Numbered from the stretch's first letter, positions 46,801 to 54,975 are shown. The stretch: 64,000 nucleotides of DNA from Prevotella sp. P6B1 (GCF_000702825.1 NZ_JNKF01000012.1:62001-126000); one strand, 5' to 3'. Numbers and translations are program-made. The notes: generated by a model from the letters alone, not told the origin.

Positions 46801-47243
46801 CCGTGATGCGCATGTGTTACACCCACCGTCGCCTGATGTCGCTGCTGGCCATGAACCTCATTCAGGAGGGTAAGGACAAGCAAGCCAAGGAGGTACTCGA
46901 CAAGGCAGAGAAGGAATTGCCAAGTTACAATATCCCTCACGATTATCAGAGCGGTTCGATGGAGCTGGCCCGTGCCTATGCCCTGATTGGCCAGACCAAG
47001 AAGGCTCAGGAACTGATCGACCAGCTGTGGAAGAAGTCGGCCGAATACATGATCTTCTATTGTTCGCTCGATGGTCAGCGCTTCGCCAGCTCACAGCAGG
47101 ATTGTCTGCTCCATATGTACATCCTGAATCAGGTACTCAACCTGCAGCAGGTTGTAGATGAGAAGAAGGGCAAGGAGAAGGAGCAGCAGTTCCAAGGCAT
47201 CAGCAAGATTTACGAAGCTAAGGGAGGAACTTACGGAAATTAA
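43878..47243 (+). CDS. DUF2723 (GT117-type) membrane glycosyltransferase-like protein
   Basis: 1121 residues. About a dozen membrane helices fill the first 350 residues and a few more lie near 560-700. The N terminus is DUF2723: VYCSTIEPTASFWDCPEFIT with IGHPPGAPFFML, where the acidic residues after the first helix are typical of GT-C transferases. The C-terminal 420 residues are soluble with TPR-like helices (ARAYALIGQTKKAQELIDQL). From memory the eukaryotic homologue TMEM260 is a protein O-mannosyltransferase, so a role in protein O-glycosylation at the membrane is possible. It leads a three-gene operon. Confidence 0.85.
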   Translation: MKQFRLVDNALGWFAFLVAAIVYCSTIEPTASFWDCPEFITTGYKLEIGHPPGAPFFMLTANLFSHFASDPTQVARMVNTMSALLSATCILFLFWTITHLTRRLLISNWNELTWPKTIAIEASGLVGALIYTFSDTFWFSAVEGEVYAYSSAFTAVVFWLILKWEDHADEPHSDRWLILIMYMTGLSIGVHLLNLLCVPAIVLVYYYRRFPDANLKGSLIALAVSIVILAAVLYGVVPGIITVGGWFELFFVNTLGMPFNTGEIIYLILLVACVIWAVYETQTQQHSLTIQNIAFLLSVGMLGIPFYGWGWSAFFIGVIVLAALWFLLKYTVNKQALITARMKNTMLLCMLMLMIGYSSYALIVIRSSANPPMDQNSPEDIFTLGDYLGREQYGQRPLFYGQAYTSQVALEQEGNYCKPVMTKGKPVYQRKEKASAEEKDSYFVVRTKDEYKYAQNMLFPRMYDAGHAQAYESWMGGVDGTEVPYDRCGEQMTVKVPTQLENLRFFLSYQCNFMYWRYFMWNFAGRQNDIQGNGELEHGNWITGFSFIDDARLGDQSLLPTDLKENKGHNVFYCMPLILGLLGLFWQAWYTRKRKAMVNGQEKLVDEPIGIQQFWVVFFLFFMTGLAIVIYLNQTPMQPRERDYAYAGSFYAFAIWCGMGVAAIIDWLNRKLKKENLVVAAVVGIVCLLVPVQMASQTWDDHDRSGRYCCRDFGQNYLMTLQEEGNPIIFTNGDNDTFPLWYNQDTEGFRTDARVCNLSYLQTDWYIDQMRRPAFKSPSVPITWSRLEYCAGTNEYVQIDPSLKSEVEKLYRENPEEAKKNFGEHPFELKNILKYWVRNTNKELHVIPTDTVYMTIDKEAVRKSGMMMAADSIPDRMVISLKGKSALYKGDLMMLEMIDQCNWTRPIYVATTVGAENYMNLGDNFIQEGLANRISPFTTNAPGAKNFDTEKTYNNVMKKFKFGGVDKPGIYLDETVMRMCYTHRRLMSLLAMNLIQEGKDKQAKEVLDKAEKELPSYNIPHDYQSGSMELARAYALIGQTKKAQELIDQLWKKSAEYMIFYCSLDGQRFASSQQDCLLHMYILNQVLNLQQVVDEKKGKEKEQQFQGISKIYEAKGGTYGN

Positions 47244-47246
47244 GAT

Positions 47247-47858
47247 ATGTTTATAGAGCAACCGGCAAAATTTCTACGCTGGCTCTACCCTAGAGCATAC
47301 TGGCGAATGGACCGTCGTGTGAAGGCAGTGTACCTGACCTTCGACGACGGCCCTATCCCAGAGGCTACGCCTTTTATCCTCGACACGCTGAAGGAATTTG
47401 GTGTGCGCGCCACCTTCTTCATGGTAGGCGATAATGTACGCAAATACCCCGAACTCTACCAACGCATTCTGGCCGAAGGGCATCAGGTGGGCAATCACAC
47501 CCACAACCATATTGGCGGTCTGCGTCACTCCATCAAGGAATACAGCTATAATGTGGAGAAGGCCAACGCCTATATCCACAGTCATTATGTACGTCCGCCA
47601 CATGGCTGGATGCGTATGGCACAGTATGCCTGGCTGAGCAGGAAATACAAGATTGTGATGTGGGACCTCGTGACACGCGACTACTCCAAGTGGCTGACCG
47701 CCGAAGATGTGGTCTATAATATAAAGAGGTACGCGCGAAACGGTTCGATCATCACCTTCCACGACTCGCTGAAGAGTATCGACAAACTGAAGACCGCCCT
47801 ACCCGAGAGTCTGCAATGGCTCAAGGACCAAGGCTACGAGTTCAGGATATTCCCTTAG
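47247..47858 (+). CDS. Polysaccharide deacetylase (NodB domain)
   Basis: 203 residues forming a minimal CE4 domain. Motif 1 is TFDDGP (31-36, with Asp33 and Asp34), motif 2 is H84xxxH88 in NHTHNH, motif 3 is RPPHGW, and motif 5 is TFHDS. All metal and catalytic positions are there. It would remove acetyl or other acyl groups from glycans such as peptidoglycan or a surface polysaccharide. No signal peptide is obvious, though the N terminus is hydrophobic and basic (KFLRWLYPRAYWR). It lies three bases after the DUF2723 gene, suggesting a shared glycan task. Confidence 0.9.
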   Translation: MFIEQPAKFLRWLYPRAYWRMDRRVKAVYLTFDDGPIPEATPFILDTLKEFGVRATFFMVGDNVRKYPELYQRILAEGHQVGNHTHNHIGGLRHSIKEYSYNVEKANAYIHSHYVRPPHGWMRMAQYAWLSRKYKIVMWDLVTRDYSKWLTAEDVVYNIKRYARNGSIITFHDSLKSIDKLKTALPESLQWLKDQGYEFRIFP

Positions 47859-47876
47859 AACCCCAAAATAATAACA

Positions 47877-50225
47877 ATGAAACGAATTCTAACCACTTGC
47901 TTATTAGCAACAACATTCGCAATGACGACAAATGCCCAACCCCAGCTCCGTCCCGATAATATCGACGAGGTGCTCAAGGCAATGACCCTTGAAGAGAAAG
48001 CCAAACTACTGGTTGGCGGTGCAAACAATTTCTTTAGTGACAATGCCGTGGTTGGTGGCGAGGCCGACCTGGTAGCTGGAGCTGCCGGCACGTCGCCTGC
48101 CATCCCCCGATTGGGCATTCCTGCAACTGTGCTCACCGACGGACCTGCCGGTGTACGTATCGATCCCACCCGTAAGGGAACCACTAAGACATACTATGCC
48201 ACAGCCTTCCCTATCGGCTCGTGTCTGGCTTCAACCTGGAACACCGACTTGGTAAACAAAGTAGGTCAGGCCATTGGTAACGAGACCAAGGAGTACCGCT
48301 GCGACGTGATTTTAGGTCCTGGCATGAATCTGCACCGCAATCCCTTGTGTGGACGTAACTTCGAGTACTACTCTGAAGACCCGCTGCTCACCGGAAAGAT
48401 TGCCGCAGCCTATATCCAGGGCGTACAGAGCCAGGGTGCCGGCGTATCAGCTAAGCACTATGCCATCAACTCACAGGAGACAGATCGTACTGCTGTAGAC
48501 GAGCGTGTCAGCCAGCGCGCTGCTCGCGAACTCTATCTGCGTGGTTTCGAGATTGCCGTCCGTGAGAGCGATCCTTGGACTATCATGGCTTCATACAATC
48601 AGGTGAACGGTCAGTACTCAATGGGTAACCACGACCTGCTCACCAAGATTCTGCGCGACGACTGGGGCTTCAAGGGCATTGTGATGACCGACTGGATTGG
48701 CATCCGCGATGGTCTGACCACTATCAGCGAGGTACATGCCGGCAACGACCTGATGGAGCCAGGACAGCCTGCTCAGGTGAACGAGATCATAGAAGGCGTG
48801 AAGAGTGGCAAACTCGATATCAAGGATGTGGATCGCAACGTGCGCCGTATGCTTGAGTATATCGTCAAGACCCCCAGCTTCCATCAGTACCCAGCATCTA
48901 ACAATCCCGACTTCAAGGCCCATGCAGCCATCACCCGTCAGAGTGCCAACGAGGGTATTGTACTGCTCAAGAACAATGGCTCGCTGCCCTGGAAGAACGG
49001 TGCCATCAAGACCGTTGCCCTGTTTGGCGAGAACTCGTACGACTTCCTGTCGGGTGGTACCGGTTCTGGTTGCGTTCACCCACCTTACGTGGTTGACATG
49101 CTCGAGGGTCTGAAGAATGCCGGCATCAGCTCATCACCCGTACTCACCGATATCTATCGTAAGTACATCGAGTTTGCCCGTGTCAAGTTCCAGGCCGAGC
49201 GTCATCCTGCCAAGTGGTATCAGCGTGAATACTTCGGACAGCAGAAATATCCAGAGATCGGTATCGATCCTATCGCTATCAACAACGAGGTGAAGACTAC
49301 CGATGCAGCCATCATCACCATTGGCCGTCAGGCTGGCGAGGGTGTAGACCGCGACCTGAACACCGAATTCAACCTCATCCCCGAGGAGCGCGCACTCATC
49401 ACCGACGTATGCAATGCCTTCCATGCAGAGGGTAAGCCCGTCATCGTCATCATCAACTCGGGCAGTGTCATCGAGACAGCCTCTTGGAGTGGCTACCCCG
49501 ATGCTATCCTGTGTGCATGGCAGCCTGGTATGGAGGGCGGTAACTCGATTGCCGACCTGCTGACCGGTAAGGTTAATCCTTCGGGTAAGCTCACCATGAC
49601 ATGGCCTATCGCTGCTACCGATCATGCTTCGACCAAGAACTTCCCTGGTCAGATAGACGACTACTCGCTGCAGATGATGATTGGCAGCAAGGCGCCCATC
49701 CCCGGACATGCCTATACCAACCACGAGGAGGACATCTACGTTGGCTATCGCTATTTCGACAGCTTTGGTCGCGATGTTGCCTACCCCTTCGGCTTCGGTC
49801 TGAGCTATACCACCTTCACCTTCACAAAACCCGTGGTTAAGGCCAAGGGCAAGGAGGCTGTCGAGGTCAGCATCACCGTCAAGAACACTGGAAGCGTCAG
49901 CGGTAAGGAGGTAGCTCAGGTTTACGTGCAGGCCCCCAACGGCAAGCTTGAAAAGCCCGCTCAGGAGCTGAAAGCCTTTGCCAAGACCCGTGAGTTGCAG
50001 CCCGGTGAGAGTCAGGTACTCACCATGACTATCCCCGTTCGCATGCTGGCCAGCTTCGACGAGGCTGGTAGCCAGTGGCTCACCGAGGCAGGCACCTATA
50101 CCTTCCGTATAGGAAATAGCAGCCGCAACATTGCTGCGACTGCTACTCTCAAATTGGGTGAATATACCGAAAAGACCAGTAACGCTTTGGCACCTCAGCA
50201 CAAACTGAATCTGCTCAAGAAGTAA
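47877..50225 (+). CDS. bglX: Glycoside hydrolase family 3 beta-glucosidase
   Basis: 782 residues with a signal peptide (LLATTFAMTTNA). The GH3 N-terminal barrel carries KHYAINSQETDRTAVDERVS and nucleophile Asp272 in VMTDWIG. The C-terminal alpha/beta domain has GENSYDFLSGGTGSG, and a fibronectin III-like domain ends the protein (PFGFGLSYTTFTFTKPVV onward). It is a periplasmic beta-glucosidase or related beta-glycosidase. With the GH31/GH2 pair elsewhere it could complete the breakdown of xyloglucan oligosaccharides, but it is in a different operon, 18 bases after the deacetylase gene. Confidence 0.92.
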   Translation: MKRILTTCLLATTFAMTTNAQPQLRPDNIDEVLKAMTLEEKAKLLVGGANNFFSDNAVVGGEADLVAGAAGTSPAIPRLGIPATVLTDGPAGVRIDPTRKGTTKTYYATAFPIGSCLASTWNTDLVNKVGQAIGNETKEYRCDVILGPGMNLHRNPLCGRNFEYYSEDPLLTGKIAAAYIQGVQSQGAGVSAKHYAINSQETDRTAVDERVSQRAARELYLRGFEIAVRESDPWTIMASYNQVNGQYSMGNHDLLTKILRDDWGFKGIVMTDWIGIRDGLTTISEVHAGNDLMEPGQPAQVNEIIEGVKSGKLDIKDVDRNVRRMLEYIVKTPSFHQYPASNNPDFKAHAAITRQSANEGIVLLKNNGSLPWKNGAIKTVALFGENSYDFLSGGTGSGCVHPPYVVDMLEGLKNAGISSSPVLTDIYRKYIEFARVKFQAERHPAKWYQREYFGQQKYPEIGIDPIAINNEVKTTDAAIITIGRQAGEGVDRDLNTEFNLIPEERALITDVCNAFHAEGKPVIVIINSGSVIETASWSGYPDAILCAWQPGMEGGNSIADLLTGKVNPSGKLTMTWPIAATDHASTKNFPGQIDDYSLQMMIGSKAPIPGHAYTNHEEDIYVGYRYFDSFGRDVAYPFGFGLSYTTFTFTKPVVKAKGKEAVEVSITVKNTGSVSGKEVAQVYVQAPNGKLEKPAQELKAFAKTRELQPGESQVLTMTIPVRMLASFDEAGSQWLTEAGTYTFRIGNSSRNIAATATLKLGEYTEKTSNALAPQHKLNLLKK

Positions 50226-50244
50226 GCGTCAGCAGAAGTCTTTT

Positions 50245-52008
50245 TTAGAACGATATGGTTAAAGAGCCGCCAATTACGAAAGTATGGCGGTTCTTTTTTA
50301 CATGTGTGGTAAGAGGCACTAAATTGGCACGAGCTTCCGCTGCTGCCTCAGCAGCCTCCTTCAACTCCATATCAGTTGGATCTGACTGGTATGCCTCATC
50401 CAGAAAATCCAGGAAATCAAAGAATGATGGCATCGCTGATTTCATGAACTGGGCGGGGTTATACTCCAGCGTATAGGTCTTGCGACTCATATCGTAGTCG
50501 ATAAACAAACGCCAGGCATAGTTCTCCTTGTAGGCATAGGTCAAGGAAATACCTGTTCCCCACTTATTACTGTTATTAGCACTAAGCGTGAAGTAATCCC
50601 ACTTCGTATCGTATGTCTTACCAGCATCAACAAACATATTGTCACTGAACAGGTCAACTTCTTTCACTCTACCCTGATAACGCGCCGACAGATTCAGTTC
50701 CTGCATGATGCTACGACCAGCCACCAGCTTAGCACCTAAGGCAAAACGTTTTGAAAGGGGCAGATTGAAGTACAAACCCAAATCAGCAGCAAACTCCGTC
50801 AGGTGATCACTCTCAATATTAAACTCCGGTCTCTTATCTGGTGTATTGAACACGATATCATTCAGAGAACTCAGATCGGCATCACTTGACAGACCAGCAA
50901 ACATCTCCTTCACATCCTGGTCGGCAAAGTCGAGTACACGGTCCCAGCCTTTGATAGGCGAGCTGTTCACACGCAGACGACCACCGAAACCGATGTACTT
51001 ATTGAAGAAGTAGGCACCTTCGGCCGATACAGCGGTTGAAGCACCGAACTTCAGATTAAAGTTATCGTGGGCATCGTTGGTTTCAACACCGAAATCCAGA
51101 TTACGCGAACCGAGTCCCAGTCCCATTGAAATCGAGAAGAACGACGGATGGTAGATGATACTACGCTCGCTCACGGCATCGCCACGGAGCAGTCCTTTTC
51201 CTTTGAAGATCAAGTCGCTCAAGGCATAACCTAACTCTCCCGACATGATACCGATACCGGCTCCCGAGAGTACATCGCTCACCCAGTGGCGGTTGTTCAA
51301 CACACGCATCACTCCAGTGGCCGTTGCCACGCCATAACCAGCTACCGAGTACCAGGGCGAACGGGTCAGTCCATACTCCTTATGCAGCACAGTAGCACCT
51401 ACGAACGCTGTTGCAGTATGTCCGCTGGGCCATGAATTACGGGTCGAACCGTCGGGACGCATCTCCTTTGCGGTATATTTAATACTGTTCACAAATAAAG
51501 CCATAAATCCGTACGACATACCTGTCGATGCCAGATAACGTCCCCAATCACTACGGCCTTCTACACCGGCTATCTTCAAGCCTGTCGATAATACAGGACC
51601 AAAGAACTGGGTGTAGTTATCTATCTCGGTCTTGAAATCGGTCACCAGTGTATGACGGTTCAACTTCGTATTCTGGCGGAAGGATTTCTTCTCACTCTTG
51701 GCTATGATACCAGCCAGGAACAAAGGCACGCCGGCAAACGTCAGGTCGTCCATCACCTGATAGGGCTTCACGTCGGAATTGGTACGCATCCATGTCAGCT
51801 GGTACTTCTGACTTCCGGATAGCAAGGGCGCCATAGGCAGTTCCAACTCAGGCCGGTAGGTATAGGCTGCCTTCATATCCAGTTTCATATCAATGGATGG
51901 AGTCACCAGTTTCAGGGGTTCCTGATTGGTATAATCCCTGTTTTCTGCCCTGACCTGACTGCATACTGTCAGCATGGCCATCAAAGCAAATAAAGTTTTC
52001 ATTTTCAT
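50245..52008 (-). CDS. PAP2 phosphatase fused to an outer-membrane beta-barrel
   Basis: 587 residues with a signal peptide (LFALMAMLTVCSQVRA). The PAP2 domain spans about 90-265 with all three motifs: K177 to R184-P185 (KYTAKEMRP), PSGH (194-197) and R235 with H241 and D245 (RVLNNRHWVSD). The remaining 300 residues alternate as beta strands and end in an aromatic residue (GGSLTISF), a barrel of the outer-membrane type. So a lipid phosphatase seems to be tied to the outer membrane. It is the last gene of an envelope operon, four bases after a phosphoesterase lipoprotein gene. Its 3-prime end contains the terminator of the convergent GH3 gene. Confidence 0.88.
   Translation of the reverse strand: MKMKTLFALMAMLTVCSQVRAENRDYTNQEPLKLVTPSIDMKLDMKAAYTYRPELELPMAPLLSGSQKYQLTWMRTNSDVKPYQVMDDLTFAGVPLFLAGIIAKSEKKSFRQNTKLNRHTLVTDFKTEIDNYTQFFGPVLSTGLKIAGVEGRSDWGRYLASTGMSYGFMALFVNSIKYTAKEMRPDGSTRNSWPSGHTATAFVGATVLHKEYGLTRSPWYSVAGYGVATATGVMRVLNNRHWVSDVLSGAGIGIMSGELGYALSDLIFKGKGLLRGDAVSERSIIYHPSFFSISMGLGLGSRNLDFGVETNDAHDNFNLKFGASTAVSAEGAYFFNKYIGFGGRLRVNSSPIKGWDRVLDFADQDVKEMFAGLSSDADLSSLNDIVFNTPDKRPEFNIESDHLTEFAADLGLYFNLPLSKRFALGAKLVAGRSIMQELNLSARYQGRVKEVDLFSDNMFVDAGKTYDTKWDYFTLSANNSNKWGTGISLTYAYKENYAWRLFIDYDMSRKTYTLEYNPAQFMKSAMPSFFDFLDFLDEAYQSDPTDMELKEAAEAAAEARANLVPLTTHVKKNRHTFVIGGSLTISF
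50263..50299 (+). terminator. Terminator of the GH3 operon inside the PAP2 coding sequence
   Basis: A 10-bp stem (AGAGCCGCCA with TGGCGGTTCT, one G-T pair) and 12-nt loop is followed by a run of six T on the plus strand. It is 38 bases past the GH3 stop and inside the last codons of the opposite PAP2 gene. Confidence 0.75.
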
Positions 52009-52012
52009 ATCG

Positions 52013-53059
52013 TTACTTTTTAGTATAGTTCATTCTGACCTTCTCCCAGCTGATGGTACCGTCTTTCTTCACATGCACACGTATCAGATAATCGCCTGGA
52101 TTGGGATTATTGGCCTCACACATCGAGTCGAGAGTCAGATACTCTGTATTGCCCACTTTCTGATAGTCCCATTTATGCACATGCCCCAAGAACACCATAT
52201 CCGTTTCCCACTCCGTAAACTTGTTCAACAGGAAGAACATCTCCTCACGAGGGAAAGTAGAGGCAAACTCTACCGACCGTGGACGGAAGATATTGGTATG
52301 ACTGAAAACAAAGGTATGACGGATAATTCGCTCACCTGATTCATGATGATAATCATTCAATACACCTTGTTCCAACAGCTTGACCTGTTCACGTCCCAAT
52401 GTACCACTGGCAGAGTCAAGGAAAATAAAATGATCCAACTGAGGAGGATAGAGATTTACTAAGACGTAAACATCATAGAACGATGAGTGGAATATACTCG
52501 ACCACAAAGCCCACCCGTTGTGTGTAATGTCGTGATTACCCACCACAGGATAAAAAGGATACTTCACCTGATTAAGGAGGTAGTCTTTATGATATACCGT
52601 ATCTTCATATACAAAATAATCCGGCAGATCCTTCAGATATTCGTAATCTTCTTCATTGCCCTTGAAATGCTCTACGAAATTTTTCCTGGCATATTTCCAT
52701 CGATACTCATCTATCAGGTCTTCGAGCGTGATATAGTATTCTGCTTTGGTATCGGCAATATCTCCCAAATGCGCCATCAGCAGATCGTTGTTATCGAGTG
52801 CAATCTGCAGCATTTCCCGCATACGCCCATCGTCAGTTGTCAGATGACTGTCGGCTCCCACTAAGAAGGTGTATTCATCCCCATCATAACCAGCGAGCAT
52901 AGAACCTTCACCCTTATGATCCTGATAATAGGCATTCGACATTTTGACACGGTCCTCAACACCCGTGCCACTTACCAACACTCCTATCGGACTCACTTTA
53001 TCGCAAGCCGAAAGCAATAGCAGGACAGTTCCTGATAATATATAATGTGTAGTCTTCAT
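52013..53059 (-). CDS. Calcineurin-like metallophosphoesterase lipoprotein
   Basis: 348 residues from the ATG at 53059 (MKTTHYILS); an ATG three codons upstream (53068) overlaps the previous gene by seven bases and is possible. The signal peptide has a lipobox (LLLLSAC). Metal motifs are in order: GADSHLT (DxH), HLGDIAD (GDxxD), VVGNHD (GNHD), VFSHTN and LGHVHKWD (GHxH). It is a lipid-anchored phosphoesterase, probably in the periplasm. The neighbours are a barrel protein and a PAP2-barrel fusion, suggesting phosphate-ester turnover in the envelope. Confidence 0.88.
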   Translation of the reverse strand: MKTTHYILSGTVLLLLSACDKVSPIGVLVSGTGVEDRVKMSNAYYQDHKGEGSMLAGYDGDEYTFLVGADSHLTTDDGRMREMLQIALDNNDLLMAHLGDIADTKAEYYITLEDLIDEYRWKYARKNFVEHFKGNEEDYEYLKDLPDYFVYEDTVYHKDYLLNQVKYPFYPVVGNHDITHNGWALWSSIFHSSFYDVYVLVNLYPPQLDHFIFLDSASGTLGREQVKLLEQGVLNDYHHESGERIIRHTFVFSHTNIFRPRSVEFASTFPREEMFFLLNKFTEWETDMVFLGHVHKWDYQKVGNTEYLTLDSMCEANNPNPGDYLIRVHVKKDGTISWEKVRMNYTKK

Positions 53060-53061
53060 GG

Positions 53062-53772
53062 TTACCATACGTATTTAAGTCCTAATTTCCCTGATGTCTC
53101 ATATTTACTGGCCAACTGGCTCATACTACCTGCTGGACGCACATTAAACTCACCGAAGAGATACATCTGTTTGTTCAGGCGCCCGTAAAAGTTCAATCCC
53201 CAGTTGATGTTCCAGTTCTCATAATAGAAATCGTCGTAGTTACGGAAGAAGAGGCCTACATTCCACGAATTTGTACGCGGACGTATCATGGCTCCGAATC
53301 CGAAAGTAACAGTAAGTGGTTCGGTATAGCCGAAGTCACCCGTATGCCAATGAATATACGACTCACCCACACGCAGATAGAAATAAGGCATTTCCCAGGT
53401 AACCGAGAGATTGCCAATGGTCTCATTGGCATTCCAACGGTGATAACGATTGTACATCAGTTTAGCATCAAAATAGAGGTCGCCCCACCATACGGGCAGT
53501 CGATAACCACCCTGCACATCGTTCGAGTAGAGCTGCTTACCCCACTGCTGCTGTACATCAGCACCTATATGCCAGCGATCAGTCAGATGGCGCTTGTACG
53601 AAAGACCTATGCCGCCATAGCCACTAACAACAACGTTATGTCCCGCCATCACATAACCCGACACCTCGTTTCGATGCTTGCCATCGTAACGATGCTGCCC
53701 CACAAAAGCGTTCTGCGCAGAAACAGAGAGTCCACCTATCAGGAGTCCAAGGATAATGATTAGTCTGTTCAT
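53062..53772 (-). CDS. Outer-membrane beta-barrel protein of unknown function
   Basis: 236 residues. A signal peptide (LIIILGLLIGGLSVSAQ) is followed by alternating aromatic and polar strands (GIGLSYKRHLTDRWHIGADV, WWGDLYFDAKLMYNRYHRW) and a C-terminal aromatic residue (GKLGLKYVW), which predicts an outer-membrane barrel of about 10-12 strands. No family is recognised. It is the first gene of the operon with the phosphoesterase and PAP2-barrel genes and has its own -7 box. Confidence 0.82.
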   Translation of the reverse strand: MNRLIIILGLLIGGLSVSAQNAFVGQHRYDGKHRNEVSGYVMAGHNVVVSGYGGIGLSYKRHLTDRWHIGADVQQQWGKQLYSNDVQGGYRLPVWWGDLYFDAKLMYNRYHRWNANETIGNLSVTWEMPYFYLRVGESYIHWHTGDFGYTEPLTVTFGFGAMIRPRTNSWNVGLFFRNYDDFYYENWNINWGLNFYGRLNKQMYLFGEFNVRPAGSMSQLASKYETSGKLGLKYVW

Positions 53773-53795
53773 ATAATAGTTTTAAGTTACTTTTG

Positions 53796-53803
53796 CAAAT
53801 TTA
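53796..53803 (-). promoter_or_regulatory. -7 promoter box of the outer-membrane phosphatase operon
   Basis: Minus-strand TAAATTTG, 23 nt before the start codon. A TACTTTTG in the other direction overlaps it (53788-53795), but no plus-strand gene follows. Confidence 0.55.
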
Positions 53804-53870
53804 GGCAATTTTCATCATTTAAAGAGGTTTTTACTCTTAATTATTGTTAATCCAATCCTTTATAGCTATA

Positions 53871-53903
53871 AAAAGAGGCTCGTAGTAGTAATACGAGCCT
53901 CTT
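53871..53903 (-). terminator. Leftward terminator of the small-transcript candidate
   Basis: A perfect 12-bp stem (AAGAGGCTCGTA with TACGAGCCTCTT, 7-nt loop) continues into a short T run on the minus strand. The only promoter feeding it without another terminator in between is the one at 54064. Confidence 0.75.
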
Positions 53904-54058
53904 ATTGCAGATGTTGCTACAACTTGTGTGCGCACTGCGTCACTATTGTCAAAAGGTATTAGAATTATTATTCGAAAGTAATCTAACTTTCACGACGTTG
54001 GCGCCGTAGTTCTTTTCATTATGTTCCAAAATCAAATTCACTCATTATTTTTCTTTCT
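53871..54058 (-). ncRNA. Candidate small transcript with tiny reading frames
   Basis: A -7 box at 54064-54071 and the terminator at 53871-53903 bound a leftward transcript of about 185-190 nt that fits no gene. It holds coupled very short frames, including MSEFDFGT (ATG at 54045) whose stop overlaps the start of MKRTTAPTS, and a 30-codon frame from a GTG at 54041 to a stop at 53949 (ending KVRLLSNNNSNTF). It might be a small RNA, a leader-peptide type RNA or a small-protein gene. The rest of the gap 53773-54271 (54072-54220) is AT-rich with no feature seen. Confidence 0.45.
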
Positions 54059-54063
54059 GAGTG

Positions 54064-54071
54064 CAAAGTTA
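54064..54071 (-). promoter_or_regulatory. -7 promoter box of the small-transcript candidate
   Basis: Minus-strand TAACTTTG followed by CACTC. No clear -33. It lies between two leftward terminators, so it drives a separate unit. Confidence 0.55.
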
Positions 54072-54217
54072 ATACAAAATAATCAAACTCCGTAGAATTT
54101 AACATAAAATATCTTAAAACGATGAAATTTTTAGGCTTTCGTCAATAAAATCGATACAAACAAGTCGAATTAAACCCATTTTTTATATTCAGTTTTGAAA
54201 AAACAGCGCATTAAACA

Positions 54218-54250
54218 AATCAAGGCTCGCAGCAAATGCGAGCCTTGATT
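54218..54250 (-). terminator. Terminator of the small OMP gene
   Basis: A 14-bp stem including CAAGGCTCGCA with TGCGAGCCTTG (54221-54247) and a 5-nt loop, 22 bases past the stop, followed on the minus strand by GTTTAA. The T run is weak. Confidence 0.65.
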
Positions 54251-54271
54251 CTATAACAAAATAAGGATTGA

Positions 54272-54829
54272 TCAGAATGGAATCTTGTAACCCAGAGTCA
54301 GCATGATAACACTGTTCTTGTAGCTCTCATCAGTGTAGTCCTTCTTAACAATCTTAGACAGACCAAAGTTATAACGAGCATCAATCACAAAGTCGCCGAA
54401 CTCATAAGCAGCACCCAGAGGAATAGAGATATCAGTCTTATTGCAATACTCCTTGAAATCAACATTAGAATTCTTAGCCTTTGTCATGAAACCGAATTGT
54501 ACACCAGCCTTCAGGGCAAAACCAGGAGCTACATAGCAGTTAGCCAATATTGGAACATTGACATACTCTAATTTAAAGTCTCCTACATTATTTTTACCCT
54601 TTTCACCTTGCATGGTATAGAGAGCACCAACAGAGAGACCGAAGTTGTCGCTTAGCATATAGCCCAACTCAGCACCAGCCACTTCACCAAACTTCATCTT
54701 ACCTTCAATTTTGGTAACGTTAGTCAATGTAGCACCAACCATTGGCTTCAAGAATACCTGACCTGCCTCCTGGGCACTTACTGTAACTGCTGCGAGCATC
54801 ATTGCTGCAATCATCATTAGTTTTTTCAT
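54272..54829 (-). CDS. Porin-family outer-membrane beta-barrel protein
   Basis: 185 residues. A signal peptide (MMIAAMMLAAVTVSAQ) is followed by an eight-stranded barrel pattern typical of the OmpW/OmpA-like beta_barrel family: VFLKPMVGATLTNVT, GAELGYMLSDNFGLSVGALY, GFALKAGVQFGFMTKAKN and the C-terminal LTLGYKIPF. It is transcribed alone between its own promoter and terminator. Many Bacteroidales have several such small OMPs; the ligand or role is unknown. Confidence 0.88.
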   Translation of the reverse strand: MKKLMMIAAMMLAAVTVSAQEAGQVFLKPMVGATLTNVTKIEGKMKFGEVAGAELGYMLSDNFGLSVGALYTMQGEKGKNNVGDFKLEYVNVPILANCYVAPGFALKAGVQFGFMTKAKNSNVDFKEYCNKTDISIPLGAAYEFGDFVIDARYNFGLSKIVKKDYTDESYKNSVIMLTLGYKIPF

Positions 54830-54894
54830 AATCGTTCTGTTTTAAATTAATAAATTCTGTTTCAGTTAATAGAGAGTGTTTTAAAATTCATTTG

Positions 54895-54902
54895 CAAAAT
54901 TA
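54895..54902 (-). promoter_or_regulatory. -7 promoter box of the small OMP gene
   Basis: Minus-strand TAATTTTG, about 65 nt before the OMP start codon, which leaves a moderately long A-rich leader. Confidence 0.55.
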
Positions 54903-54975
54903 CACATTTTTTCAATACATGACTTGTTTTTCAAGTTAAATAATATTAAATCAGTGAAAATATGTAGATTTTTTG

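Noticed and set aside
49134-50201. A 355-codon open frame opposite the GH3 gene
   Set aside because: Shadow of GH3; no signal, promoter or family.
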